NCBI GenBank assembly: GCA_003597945.1
Contig: QZJS01000006.1
Coordinates: 1-57,566 of the forward strand
Source: Desulfobacteraceae bacterium
GTDB taxonomy: Bacteria; Desulfobacterota; Desulfobacteria; Desulfobacterales; Desulfosalsimonadaceae
Direction: 5' to 3'
DNA: 57,566 bases
The position numbers were made by a program, and so were the translations under genes. Below, piece by piece: positions 8,901 to 16,186 of this stretch (positions are counted from its first letter, which is position 1; each line of letters begins with the position of its first letter). The notes beneath the pieces are model-generated. The model saw nothing but the letters and a program-made list of their open reading frames with translations. It was not told the DNA's origin and ran no database searches.

Positions 8901-11604
8901 CGGTCATTACCGGCAGGCCCAGCAGCTCATCCATATTTTTATTTCTAAAGAGCCATTTTACGCGCAGCAACACCCAGGCCGCATTGATCAGGGTCACCTT
9001 TCCCGGCAGCCGGGTTCCCAGTGCCGAAAGAATTTCCCGCCCTGAATCAATGGCTTGAAGCGGCCGGTTGGCGGCCGTGTGCATCAGAATTTTAACTTCG
9101 TATACCTTGACCGTGTCGAGGGGTTTTCGCGCATGTTTCAAAACCGCGTCATAATACCGGTCCGCTGCTGCGGGATCACCGGCAAGATATTCCACCTCGC
9201 AGCTTTCGGCATGCGCGGCCAGGGTAAGATCATAGGCATTGTTCCAGGGGTCCGCCGGCATCAGGCTTTTTACCCGCTTCAGATACTGCCTTGCCGAATC
9301 ATATGCCGAGGCCGCCCTGGCTTTTCGAGCGGCCCGCAGATTCAGGTGCGCCAGGTCCATCCGCTGGTCCGGGTCCATGATCCGATCTACGGCCTGATTG
9401 AGCTGATAAGCGATTTCAAAAATATTTTGTTCGATTTGATGCTCATCACCTGCCGCCCGCAGGGTCTCTCCGATGCGATAATGGATGTCATTCCGGGCGT
9501 CTTGGCTCAGGCCCGCATATGCCGCGGCCCGCACACGGGCATGGGCAAACCGGAAACCGCGCTCTTGGGGAACCACCAACCCCTCGCTGACGGCAACGGC
9601 AAAGGTGTCTTTTAATTCTGCCTCCGTTGCGCCGGTGATTTGCGTCAGAAGCAAAACGTCAAACCAGATGCCGATGGCGGATGCCACCTGAAGCATTTGG
9701 GCGACACCGGCCGGCAATCGATTAACTTTTTCCGCCATGAACACGGCCACGTCATCAGTGATATCAGCGCCGGCCACGGCCTGCATGTCAAAACGCCATT
9801 GGCCGTCATAAGCGACATACCCCTGATCGCAACAGGCTTTAAGGAACTGGAAGACAAAAAACGGAATTCCGCCGGCTTTTTTCATGACAAGGGCGGATAA
9901 TTCCCGGGTCTCTTCCGGGCTGGTGCGCAGGCAATCCGCCACAAGCCGGTTGATGGCGTCGGCCTCCAGCGGTTCCAGGTGAATCAGGCGGGGTTCGATG
10001 CCGGTGCGCTTAATGATTTCAAGAAAAACGGCCTGCTGTTTGGACCCGGGCTCGCTGGAGGGGCGCCAGGTGCAGATGGCCAGACCATGATTGATCTCCC
10101 CGGATTTAAGGATTCCTTCCATTAAATCCAGCGAGTCGTCATCTATCCATTGAAGATTATTCAAAAAAATAATCAAAGGATGTTCGGCGGCGGCGAACAG
10201 CATGCCAAAACGGCGAAAAACACTGTGAAACCGCTGCTCCGCATCCGCCGAGGATATCCGCGGCAACGGCGGCAGGTCGCCGGTAATATGAAAAATCTCG
10301 GGGATCACCTCAGCCATTAGGCGGCAATTGTCGCCAAGTTCCTGCAAAAAGGATTCCCGCCAGCGCCGCACCGTCTCCTCATCCAAGGTCAACAGATGCC
10401 GGATCAAGTCGCCAAAAGCGTCAATGAGCGAGGCATAAGGCACATCCATTTTCAAGGGGTCGAACTCACAGGTCACAAAAAACGCCTGACTGCTTCTCAC
10501 CATCTGATGGATCTCTCCCACCAGCCTGGATTTACCGACGCCGGGGACTCCGGTCAGAAAGATAATTTCCTTGCCGCCGGCCCTGACACGCTCAAATGCG
10601 GAAAGAATTTCTGCCACTTCCCTTTCTCTGCCATACAGGTGGTGAGGCATTTTCAACCTGGCCGGAATATCGGCCCTACCCACGTCGAAATCTTCGATTT
10701 TCCCGGATTCACGCAACTGATTCAAACAGTGCGTCAAATCCACGTGCAGGGCGCCGGCGCTCTGATAACGGTCTTCGGGCGCTTTTGCCATGAGCTTGAG
10801 GATAACCGCGGAAAGGGCCGGCGGAATCTTCGGGTTGACACGATGGGGAGGCTCCGGCGTCTTGGCGATATGGGAATGGATCAACACCTTGGTATCATCG
10901 GCATCAAAGGGGAGCGTTCCCGTCAGCATCAGGTAGAATATCACGCCGAGGGCATAAAAATCCGTGCGCCGGTCAACAAATCGATCCGTCCGACCGGTCT
11001 GCTCCGGGGCGATATAGGCCAGGGAAGAGGTCAGGATGTCATTAATGACGGATTTTTTATATATTTTTTCAACGGGTTCAGCGGTAAAAAAATCAATGAC
11101 CACCGCCCGGCCGGCCTGGGGATGCCACACAATGTCATCGGGATTGATCTGCTGATGCACGATTCCCCGATTATGGATTTTCTCCATCACCCCGGTCATG
11201 GCAATACCGAAAGACAGAAACGCCATGACCGGATCAGCATCCGGCAAGGCCATCGAGACGCCGCCGGAGGCATCCCCGGAATGCAGGGACCAGATGGTCT
11301 CGGAAAGCAGCCGGCCTTCGAAATATTCCAGGATCATGGCCAGACCGTAAGGGGTTTCTTCCATGATGACCGGATGGATGATCCCGTCGATATCGGCAAG
11401 ATCCCGCAGAAGTTCGTATTCCTTCTGGAAACGGATCATTTCATCGGCATCGGCCTGTTTGTTTTTTAAAAACCGGAAGATGACATTGCGGTTTTTTGAC
11501 AGGTCCCGACCGAGGTAATAGACACAACGGCTACTGATATACTGCAACTCGCCGATCCGGTAACCGGGGATGATGTCCTGATATCCGGCGTCTGTGGTAT
11601 CCAT
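5902..11604 (-). CDS. Hybrid Ser/Thr kinase-like / AAA ATPase / GAF-PAS / sensor histidine kinase, 1900 aa
   Basis: Domain order: protein-kinase-like domain (about 14-300), AAA_16-type ATPase (about 320-600; Walker A GVPGVGKS), long helical TPR-like region (about 650-1250), GAF (about 1290-1440), PAS (about 1455-1580), coiled coil, HisKA with H-box AHEINTP (His about 1670), and HATPase with N-box and DNGCGMS and GGTGLGM. This is the architecture of the Hstk-type trifunctional kinases of cyanobacteria and Deltaproteobacteria. The histidine kinase half looks intact. The N-terminal kinase lacks key residues: HQQINPDD replaces HxDxxPxN, DFF replaces DFG, and the beta-3 lysine position reads FRFLK. 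Walker B reads FLNNLQW instead of FLDDLQW. No transmembrane segment is evident, so it is probably a cytosolic sensor. It lies 195 bp downstream of the deacetylase fusion; no response regulator is adjacent. Confidence 0.9.
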   Translation of the reverse strand: MDTTDAGYQDIIPGYRIGELQYISSRCVYYLGRDLSKNRNVIFRFLKNKQADADEMIRFQKEYELLRDLADIDGIIHPVIMEETPYGLAMILEYFEGRLLSETIWSLHSGDASGGVSMALPDADPVMAFLSFGIAMTGVMEKIHNRGIVHQQINPDDIVWHPQAGRAVVIDFFTAEPVEKIYKKSVINDILTSSLAYIAPEQTGRTDRFVDRRTDFYALGVIFYLMLTGTLPFDADDTKVLIHSHIAKTPEPPHRVNPKIPPALSAVILKLMAKAPEDRYQSAGALHVDLTHCLNQLRESGKIEDFDVGRADIPARLKMPHHLYGREREVAEILSAFERVRAGGKEIIFLTGVPGVGKSRLVGEIHQMVRSSQAFFVTCEFDPLKMDVPYASLIDAFGDLIRHLLTLDEETVRRWRESFLQELGDNCRLMAEVIPEIFHITGDLPPLPRISSADAEQRFHSVFRRFGMLFAAAEHPLIIFLNNLQWIDDDSLDLMEGILKSGEINHGLAICTWRPSSEPGSKQQAVFLEIIKRTGIEPRLIHLEPLEADAINRLVADCLRTSPEETRELSALVMKKAGGIPFFVFQFLKACCDQGYVAYDGQWRFDMQAVAGADITDDVAVFMAEKVNRLPAGVAQMLQVASAIGIWFDVLLLTQITGATEAELKDTFAVAVSEGLVVPQERGFRFAHARVRAAAYAGLSQDARNDIHYRIGETLRAAGDEHQIEQNIFEIAYQLNQAVDRIMDPDQRMDLAHLNLRAARKARAASAYDSARQYLKRVKSLMPADPWNNAYDLTLAAHAESCEVEYLAGDPAAADRYYDAVLKHARKPLDTVKVYEVKILMHTAANRPLQAIDSGREILSALGTRLPGKVTLINAAWVLLRVKWLFRNKNMDELLGLPVMTDAKKIAVSRILTRLTEPFYVADPTGLVVVVSRLLILAVRFGNSPYAAFAYTAYGAVLCGFFRQYHRGHEFADLGLRVMEQYNAGFLRAKINLLIGGGIHHWTKPLRENQIYLLRAYNSGIDIGDHSFAAYGLTTYFYTLFFLGEPLDQVADKLEKFRAPFEKLRQESTLEEYLFWHQLVENIRTAINDPTRIQGAICDADEIASRWETAKDLNRMGIHAVGRLVVSVIFGDIDGALKWGGDARKYMDAVAGQIFVSQYHFYHCLALLAAASGVVGRKHRRYVRQIKAHQKHLRDFARHAPDNYEHQYLLIEAGLAAAGGELEKAMIYFDGAITRAGRNGFLQDEAIANETAGRIWLEAGNPEIAGIFLARARRCYQRWGAAAKVDQMEARHPHMVEGSGDIATADVFAEETAPTRTADTLIDIDAIDAMSMIQAAQVVSGEIELDRLVDQLIRLSIETAGAQKGLLILKKDGRYIVEAAGISGKEGIALSRPGESMARYAPQSIIQFVVRTGETLLLEDASEQDLFSDDPYMARHAPKSVICLPVMHQHRLMAVMYLENNLSGRMFTARHQEILKVIAAQAAISINHAMLYEALRSAENRLSNILSSANEGFLAIDAQAMITDVNPEMCRILGRKRESLIGMNYFDLLDHQGAYMVKEQLVLRRQGQKGAYDIVFTRPEGTRVECLVKAVPIMDRSGTFIGSFAMVTDITERKRAEREAMLLNRDLEKRVAVRTAELEEMLETLKQTQDHLVQSEKMAALGGLVAGVAHEINTPIGIGVMAVSFLEEKLESLKTVMANGASAGEDPGKLIDGAIEAAGTIYKNLSRAVELIGSFKEVAADQTSEERRRFNVNDYIGEVLLSLQPKYKRTRHNITVACPDDLEINSYPGAFSQIITNCVINSLTHAFADVDAGQMEIRVAVEADDLVFEYRDNGCGMSPEAAEKIFQPFFTTRRGSGGTGLGMYIVYNLVTQTLGGRIECDSRPQQGLIITVKIPMENLK

Positions 11605-11798
11605 GGGGTTTCCCGTCGCCGTTGGATGGGTGTATGCGGCAGGTCCTTTATCCGAAAAGCGACCGGCCGAAATCGCAATTCACTGTCTATTTCCTATACA
11701 GATATATCGCTAAAATTTCAACCGGATTCTATCGGAAAGAAATTTCAGGAGCCGTGGCGTTTCATTGGATCCGGATGAGGTGGGTTGAACTGAAAGGA

Positions 11799-14051
11799 TC
11801 AGACCAGCGACTTGCAATAAATGGCTTTGCCGTCGCCCGGCGCGTAAAAATCCCTCAACACGGTCTCCAGGGTAAAGCCGCAGCTTTCATAAAAGGCACG
11901 GGTGCTGGCATATTGGAGCCGCTGGGATGTATCGGCGTAGATGCGCCCCCCGCCGGCCTTTGCCACAAGAGATTGCATTTCCTTAAGGAGTCTGCGGCCC
12001 AAGCTCCGTCCCTGGAAATCCGGATGCACGGCAATCCAGTAAAGATCGTAGGATGCCGCGGTGGCGGGGATCGGACCATAGCAAACATAGCCGGCAAGAC
12101 GGCCGAAATGTTCGGCGAAAATAAAATAATATCCGCTGTCATCCCCCTTGAGCAGGCGTTCGCTCACCAGCTCTTCGGCGATATCGATTTCAGCCGGATT
12201 GAAAAATCCGGTGATTTCCACCAGCTTCCGCACCCGTTTCGGGTCGGCCTCTTGGGGTTCATGCCGGAACTGGACGCCGTGCAGCCGTTCCCTGGGATCA
12301 TGGCGGCTGTTGGCCCATGTCTCGAACCCGGCGGAAAGGCCCTTGAAAAATCGCAGGGCATTGCGGCCGATGGTCCGGGTGCGGTATCCCCCTTCCTGAA
12401 CCACCACAATGGGAATCCCCATGGCGCCGATCCTGCGGCCGTTCTCCTCGAAATCCCCGGCCCGAAGGGACCATGTGCCCGTGGGATCCCCCCGGGCCGG
12501 GTCAAAACCTAAAGCCGTCACCAGAAAATGGGGATTGAAATCCCGTATGCGCCGGACCGCAAGATCTAAGGCTTTAAGATATTGCCTGCCATCCGTCTGC
12601 TCGGGCAAAGGAAGATTGAGATTGAACCCCTCGCCTTCTCCGTCGCCTTTCTCATCGGCAAATCCGCTGAAATAGGGATAGGCGAATGACGGGTGGCCGT
12701 GGATGGATACGGTCAAAACATCGGCCCGCTGATAAAAAATATCCTGCTGGCCGTTGCCGTGATGATAATCTAAATCCAGTATGGCCGTCTTGCCCCAGGT
12801 GCTCAGATACTGCGCCGCCGCCGCGCTGTTGTTAAAATAGCAGAATCCCCCGTACGATCGACGCTCGGCGTGATGACCCGGGGGACGAACCAGGGCATAG
12901 GCGATCCGCCGGCCGTTTAACACTTCCCCGGCCGCCGTCAATGCGCAGTCCACCGCTCCCCTGGCCGCCGGCCAGACATTGGCGTTGATGGGGGTGAAGG
13001 TGTCGATGCAGTAATAACCGGAAAGCACCGACGGTTCCCGGGGAGGCCGGGTCTTGTTGCGGATCGGAAATATATAAGGATAAAGGGATTTTCCCGGCGG
13101 CAGTTCCGCGCATGCCTTTCGAAGATAACTGACAAAGGCCGGATCATGCACCGCATGGAGATGGCTGTCGGCAAACGGCCGCGGTGCGATGGGCGTAAAC
13201 AGGCCGCTGGGCTCCAGTTCGGACAGAATGCTTCTCACCCGCACCGGCGATTCCACGTAACCGCGCTCGTGGACATGATGAATCTCATGCCGGGGGTTGA
13301 CGATCAGGGCGATCTGGTCGGTTGACCGGCCTTCCACCGATGCCCTTACCGCCGCGGGCTTGACATACCGAAAGGGCCGCAGGGAGACCGGGTCCTCCGC
13401 AAACGATGCCGTCACCCGGTCGACGTATTCAGGCGGACAGTATTCAGCGTATTTGCGTTCCAGAATCGCCCGCACCACTTTTCGGGCAAACGACCGGCGC
13501 AGCGGCAACTGGGCGTCCAGACCGTCGTAGACCAGATGGGGCATACAGGTATCGCCCTCCTTGACGGGCATTTCATACCCGGTATTAATAACGGGCCTGG
13601 CGCCGTAGCGCTCGTAAAAACGCAGGCGAGAGCGGTTTTCGGCCAGCAGTGCCGCATCCGGGCAGGCCTCGACCGTATCCGGCAGACATTCAAAAAACAA
13701 CCCCTTGACGTTTAACGACTTTGCCTCCTGCCGCACGCGGTCGTAAAGGGCTCCTCCAATGCCGCCGCCGGCCCTCCCCGATGCGGCGGCAAGCCAGTCC
13801 AGAAACGCAAAACCGATCTCCGGCTCATGCAGCAGTGACGCAAACCCCAGGACTTTTCTCCGGATGCTCTCGGCCACGAACAAAACCAGACGAAACCGCT
13901 GCTTGAAAGGATTGCGCAATTTTTCACCGATCATAACGATTTCCGTCTCGGAAATATCGGAAAACCGCTTGCGCAGAATTTCCTGAACCTGGGCAAGCCG
14001 CTCCCGGTTGGCCGGTACAAAATCATCGTAAATGCGTCGGATTCTTAGCAT
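11799..14051 (-). CDS. Fusion protein GNAT acetyltransferase - acetylpolyamine-type deacetylase - GNAT acetyltransferase
   Basis: About 750 residues. Residues 1-200 are GNAT-like, with the acetyl-CoA loop RAGGGIGGALYDRV near 93. Residues 245-590 form an HDAC/acetylpolyamine amidohydrolase domain with all expected active-site elements: GHHAE (His393, His394), zinc ligands Asp428 and His430 in DLDYHHGNG, Asp517 in ALGFDPARGD, and Tyr556 in QEGGY. The segment YPYFSGFADEKGDGEGEGFN is typical of the acetylpolyamine branch. Residues 600-750 are a second GNAT with QGRSLGRRLL. The start at 14051 is chosen because upstream codons overlap the preceding gene and are not domain-like. One chain thus carries both acetylating and deacetylating domains. 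Substrates are unknown; the adjacent aminomutase suggests an amino compound such as beta-lysine (inference). Confidence 0.88.
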   Translation of the reverse strand: MLRIRRIYDDFVPANRERLAQVQEILRKRFSDISETEIVMIGEKLRNPFKQRFRLVLFVAESIRRKVLGFASLLHEPEIGFAFLDWLAAASGRAGGGIGGALYDRVRQEAKSLNVKGLFFECLPDTVEACPDAALLAENRSRLRFYERYGARPVINTGYEMPVKEGDTCMPHLVYDGLDAQLPLRRSFARKVVRAILERKYAEYCPPEYVDRVTASFAEDPVSLRPFRYVKPAAVRASVEGRSTDQIALIVNPRHEIHHVHERGYVESPVRVRSILSELEPSGLFTPIAPRPFADSHLHAVHDPAFVSYLRKACAELPPGKSLYPYIFPIRNKTRPPREPSVLSGYYCIDTFTPINANVWPAARGAVDCALTAAGEVLNGRRIAYALVRPPGHHAERRSYGGFCYFNNSAAAAQYLSTWGKTAILDLDYHHGNGQQDIFYQRADVLTVSIHGHPSFAYPYFSGFADEKGDGEGEGFNLNLPLPEQTDGRQYLKALDLAVRRIRDFNPHFLVTALGFDPARGDPTGTWSLRAGDFEENGRRIGAMGIPIVVVQEGGYRTRTIGRNALRFFKGLSAGFETWANSRHDPRERLHGVQFRHEPQEADPKRVRKLVEITGFFNPAEIDIAEELVSERLLKGDDSGYYFIFAEHFGRLAGYVCYGPIPATAASYDLYWIAVHPDFQGRSLGRRLLKEMQSLVAKAGGGRIYADTSQRLQYASTRAFYESCGFTLETVLRDFYAPGDGKAIYCKSLV

Positions 14052-14088
14052 AAGGGACTCAGTATCATTATATTTCAAAACAATTTGT

Positions 14089-15108
14089 TCAACGATAGCC
14101 GTATTCAACCGCAGGGTCAAGAATACGCAAGACGACATCGTCAAAACACAGGCCGGCCCGGGCCGCGGCAGCGACGAAACCGGCATCAGGCGACAGACAG
14201 GGATTGGTGTTGATCTCCAGGATCCACGGCCGCCCGGCCCCGTCCACCCGGAAATCCACCCGGGCGTATCCGGCCAGACCGAAAGCCTTCCAGCACCGGA
14301 GGGCCAGATCTTTTAACATCGTGAGCAGCGCGGCGTCTTGGGCGTCAAAATCAAACCGGCGCGGCGTATGGTTAAATTCATAGGAGTCTTCATCCCACTT
14401 GGCCCGGTAATCCACGATTTTCGGTTTATCCGGAGCAAATCCCTCGAAAAGGATTTCCGCGGGCGGCAGCACCTCCGGCCCGCCGGGTCCGGCCAGAAGA
14501 GACAGATTGAATTCCCGGCCGTCGATATAGCTTTCCGCAAACCAGGCCCCGCCCAGGGCTGCTGCGCGCGAACGGAGAAGAGCCCGGATTCCGGCCCGGG
14601 TTTCTTTGACCAGACCGTCGGCATCCAGGCCGATGGAAGCATGTTCCCATACGGATTTGATGATCCAGGTGACGATCTCGTCTTCCATTGGGGCATCAAC
14701 GTTTCCGGCAACCAAGCATCGACGTCCCGGAAACGGCCCCTCCCAGGCTGCCGTGGGCAGACCATTGACGGCCATGCGCTCCTTGGCCATGATTTTGTTG
14801 GATGTTTCCAGAATGGCCACGGCCGGAGCGCCCGTGTAGGAAATGCCCCATGCCTCCAAGCAAAACGGCGGCAGATGGATCAGCGCTCCCCGTCCGTTGA
14901 CGGATTCCACCAGATTGAACACCACGTCCGGGTTTTCCGCGCTGATCCGGCGCCCCATGGCGTCCAGGTTCAATGTGCACGGCAACCGCGCAACATCATG
15001 GCCGAACCGCGCCAGGACGCCGGCAACGGTTTCCGCCTGCACCAGGACATCGGCGGCATCGGGAGCGGAGGCATCGGGAATATCATCATGCAAAATGACG
15101 ATCCGCAT
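14089..15108 (-). CDS. ATP-grasp ligase B, D-Ala-D-Ala ligase-like
   Basis: 339 residues starting MRIVILHDDIPDAS. ATP-grasp enzymes activate a carboxylate as acyl phosphate and join it to an amine. Seen: PDVVFNLVES near residue 60, ISYTGAPAVAILETSNKIMA as in the D-Ala-D-Ala ligase N-terminal domain, the grasp region with FAESYIDGREFNLSLL, and the metal site ARVDFRVDGAGRPWILEINTNPCLS. The start follows the stop of ligase A by two bases (TAATCATG), so the two are probably translationally coupled. Presumed to be a peptide or amide ligase in the pathway with the aminomutase; substrates are unknown. Confidence 0.85.
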   Translation of the reverse strand: MRIVILHDDIPDASAPDAADVLVQAETVAGVLARFGHDVARLPCTLNLDAMGRRISAENPDVVFNLVESVNGRGALIHLPPFCLEAWGISYTGAPAVAILETSNKIMAKERMAVNGLPTAAWEGPFPGRRCLVAGNVDAPMEDEIVTWIIKSVWEHASIGLDADGLVKETRAGIRALLRSRAAALGGAWFAESYIDGREFNLSLLAGPGGPEVLPPAEILFEGFAPDKPKIVDYRAKWDEDSYEFNHTPRRFDFDAQDAALLTMLKDLALRCWKAFGLAGYARVDFRVDGAGRPWILEINTNPCLSPDAGFVAAAARAGLCFDDVVLRILDPAVEYGYR

Positions 15109-15110
15109 GA

Positions 15111-16106
15111 TTATTGCCCCGATATCCGCGACATCGCGGACATAAGAATACGGTTGATAAGGCTCCGGTAGGGAATCCCCGCCAGGTTGCAGATGATGGG
15201 CAGGTCCGAATGGTGCGGATGAATGCCGGCAAGGGGATTGACTTCCATGAACTGCGGACGCCCCTCTGCATCGCACCGGATATCGACCCGGCCCGCGTCC
15301 CGGCAGCCCAAAACCCGCCAGGCAGCCAGGGAAACGGCCTCGGCTTCCACCGCAACCGGATCAGCGCCGGGCGCCATCAGCCGATACGTCACCCGGTCCT
15401 CGAACTCTTCCTTGTTCACATAAGAATAAACCCCGGGCTCGGCGGTCTCCCTGAGGTGAACCTCCATGTTGCCCAGAACCTCGGCGTTATCACCGGTACC
15501 GACGATGCCCACGGTAAACTCCCGGCCGGAAAGATACGGCTCGATGATGGCAGGCTGATGATAGATCCGGATGCAGCGTTCGCATGCCTCCCGCAGCGCG
15601 GCCCGTTTCCGGACGATGGATGCCGGGGATATGCCTTTTCCGGTCCCTTCGGCAACAGGCTTGACAAAGTAAGGCGGATCAAACGAGATCGCCTCCGCGT
15701 CGCCTGCCCGTTCCGCAACAAAAAAATCAGCGGTGGCAATGCCCGCGTCCCGGATCACCCGTTTGGTCATCCCCTTGTGCAGGGTCAGGCTCATGACCAG
15801 CGGATCGGAAAAGGTATAGGGAATCCGGTAGAGATCCAGCAGGGCCGGCACCAGGGCTTCCCGGCCGATGCCGTGCATGCCCTCGGCGATATTAAAGACC
15901 ATGTCCCATCGTTTTCCGGCGATCAGGGCCGCGGCAAGCTGCCGGGCATGCCCGATGCGCTCGGGCCGATGGCCCAGTTCGGACAGGGTCGATTCAATGG
16001 CCGAGATCGTGTCATCCCGGTCGAATTCAGCGGTCTCGTCCTCGGTATATCCCATGGCCAGATATTCGGACCGCAGGTCGTATGTTATGCCGATGGTCAG
16101 TCCCAT
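15111..16106 (-). CDS. ATP-grasp ligase A, D-Ala-D-Ala ligase-like
   Basis: 331 residues. Seen: DMVFNIAEGMHGIGREALVP and PYTFSDPLVMSLTLHKGMTK in the N-terminal domain (same layout as Ddl), PYFVKPVAEGTGKGIS for the ATP lid, IIEPYLSGREFTVGIVG, and the metal site GRVDIRCDAEGRPQFMEVNP with LAGIHPHHSDLP. Compared with cell-wall Ddl it lacks that enzyme's usual setting (no mur genes nearby), and two different ligases stand side by side. I read them as paralogous ligases of a small-molecule pathway. A strong hairpin lies between this gene and kamA. Confidence 0.86.
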   Translation of the reverse strand: MGLTIGITYDLRSEYLAMGYTEDETAEFDRDDTISAIESTLSELGHRPERIGHARQLAAALIAGKRWDMVFNIAEGMHGIGREALVPALLDLYRIPYTFSDPLVMSLTLHKGMTKRVIRDAGIATADFFVAERAGDAEAISFDPPYFVKPVAEGTGKGISPASIVRKRAALREACERCIRIYHQPAIIEPYLSGREFTVGIVGTGDNAEVLGNMEVHLRETAEPGVYSYVNKEEFEDRVTYRLMAPGADPVAVEAEAVSLAAWRVLGCRDAGRVDIRCDAEGRPQFMEVNPLAGIHPHHSDLPIICNLAGIPYRSLINRILMSAMSRISGQ

Positions 16107-16126
16107 TTTTCCATTCTCTCAAAGAT

Positions 16127-16175
16127 AATAAAAATGGGGATGCGGCGGCTTAAAACGGCCCGCACACGCATCCCC
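16127..16175 (-). terminator. Intrinsic terminator or attenuator between kamA and the ATP-grasp genes
   Basis: On the minus strand GGGGATGCG pairs perfectly with CGCATCCCC (16136-16144 with 16167-16175), followed by ATTTTTATT. It begins 12 bases after the kamA stop and ends about 20 bases before the next ATG. It would lower transcription of the downstream genes relative to kamA, or act as a regulated attenuator. Confidence 0.65.
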
Positions 16176-16186
16176 GGATATATCAA

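Noticed and set aside
10396-11469. Long open frame opposite the giant kinase gene (357 codons), and similar antisense frames at 14338-15171, 15114-16193 and 22461-23480
   Set aside because: They lie entirely within well-supported genes on the other strand and show the His/Gly/Arg-rich bias of antisense frames in GC-rich DNA.
14052-14186. Longer start of the deacetylase fusion at 14186
   Set aside because: The added residues overlap the end of the preceding ligase gene and have no domain likeness.
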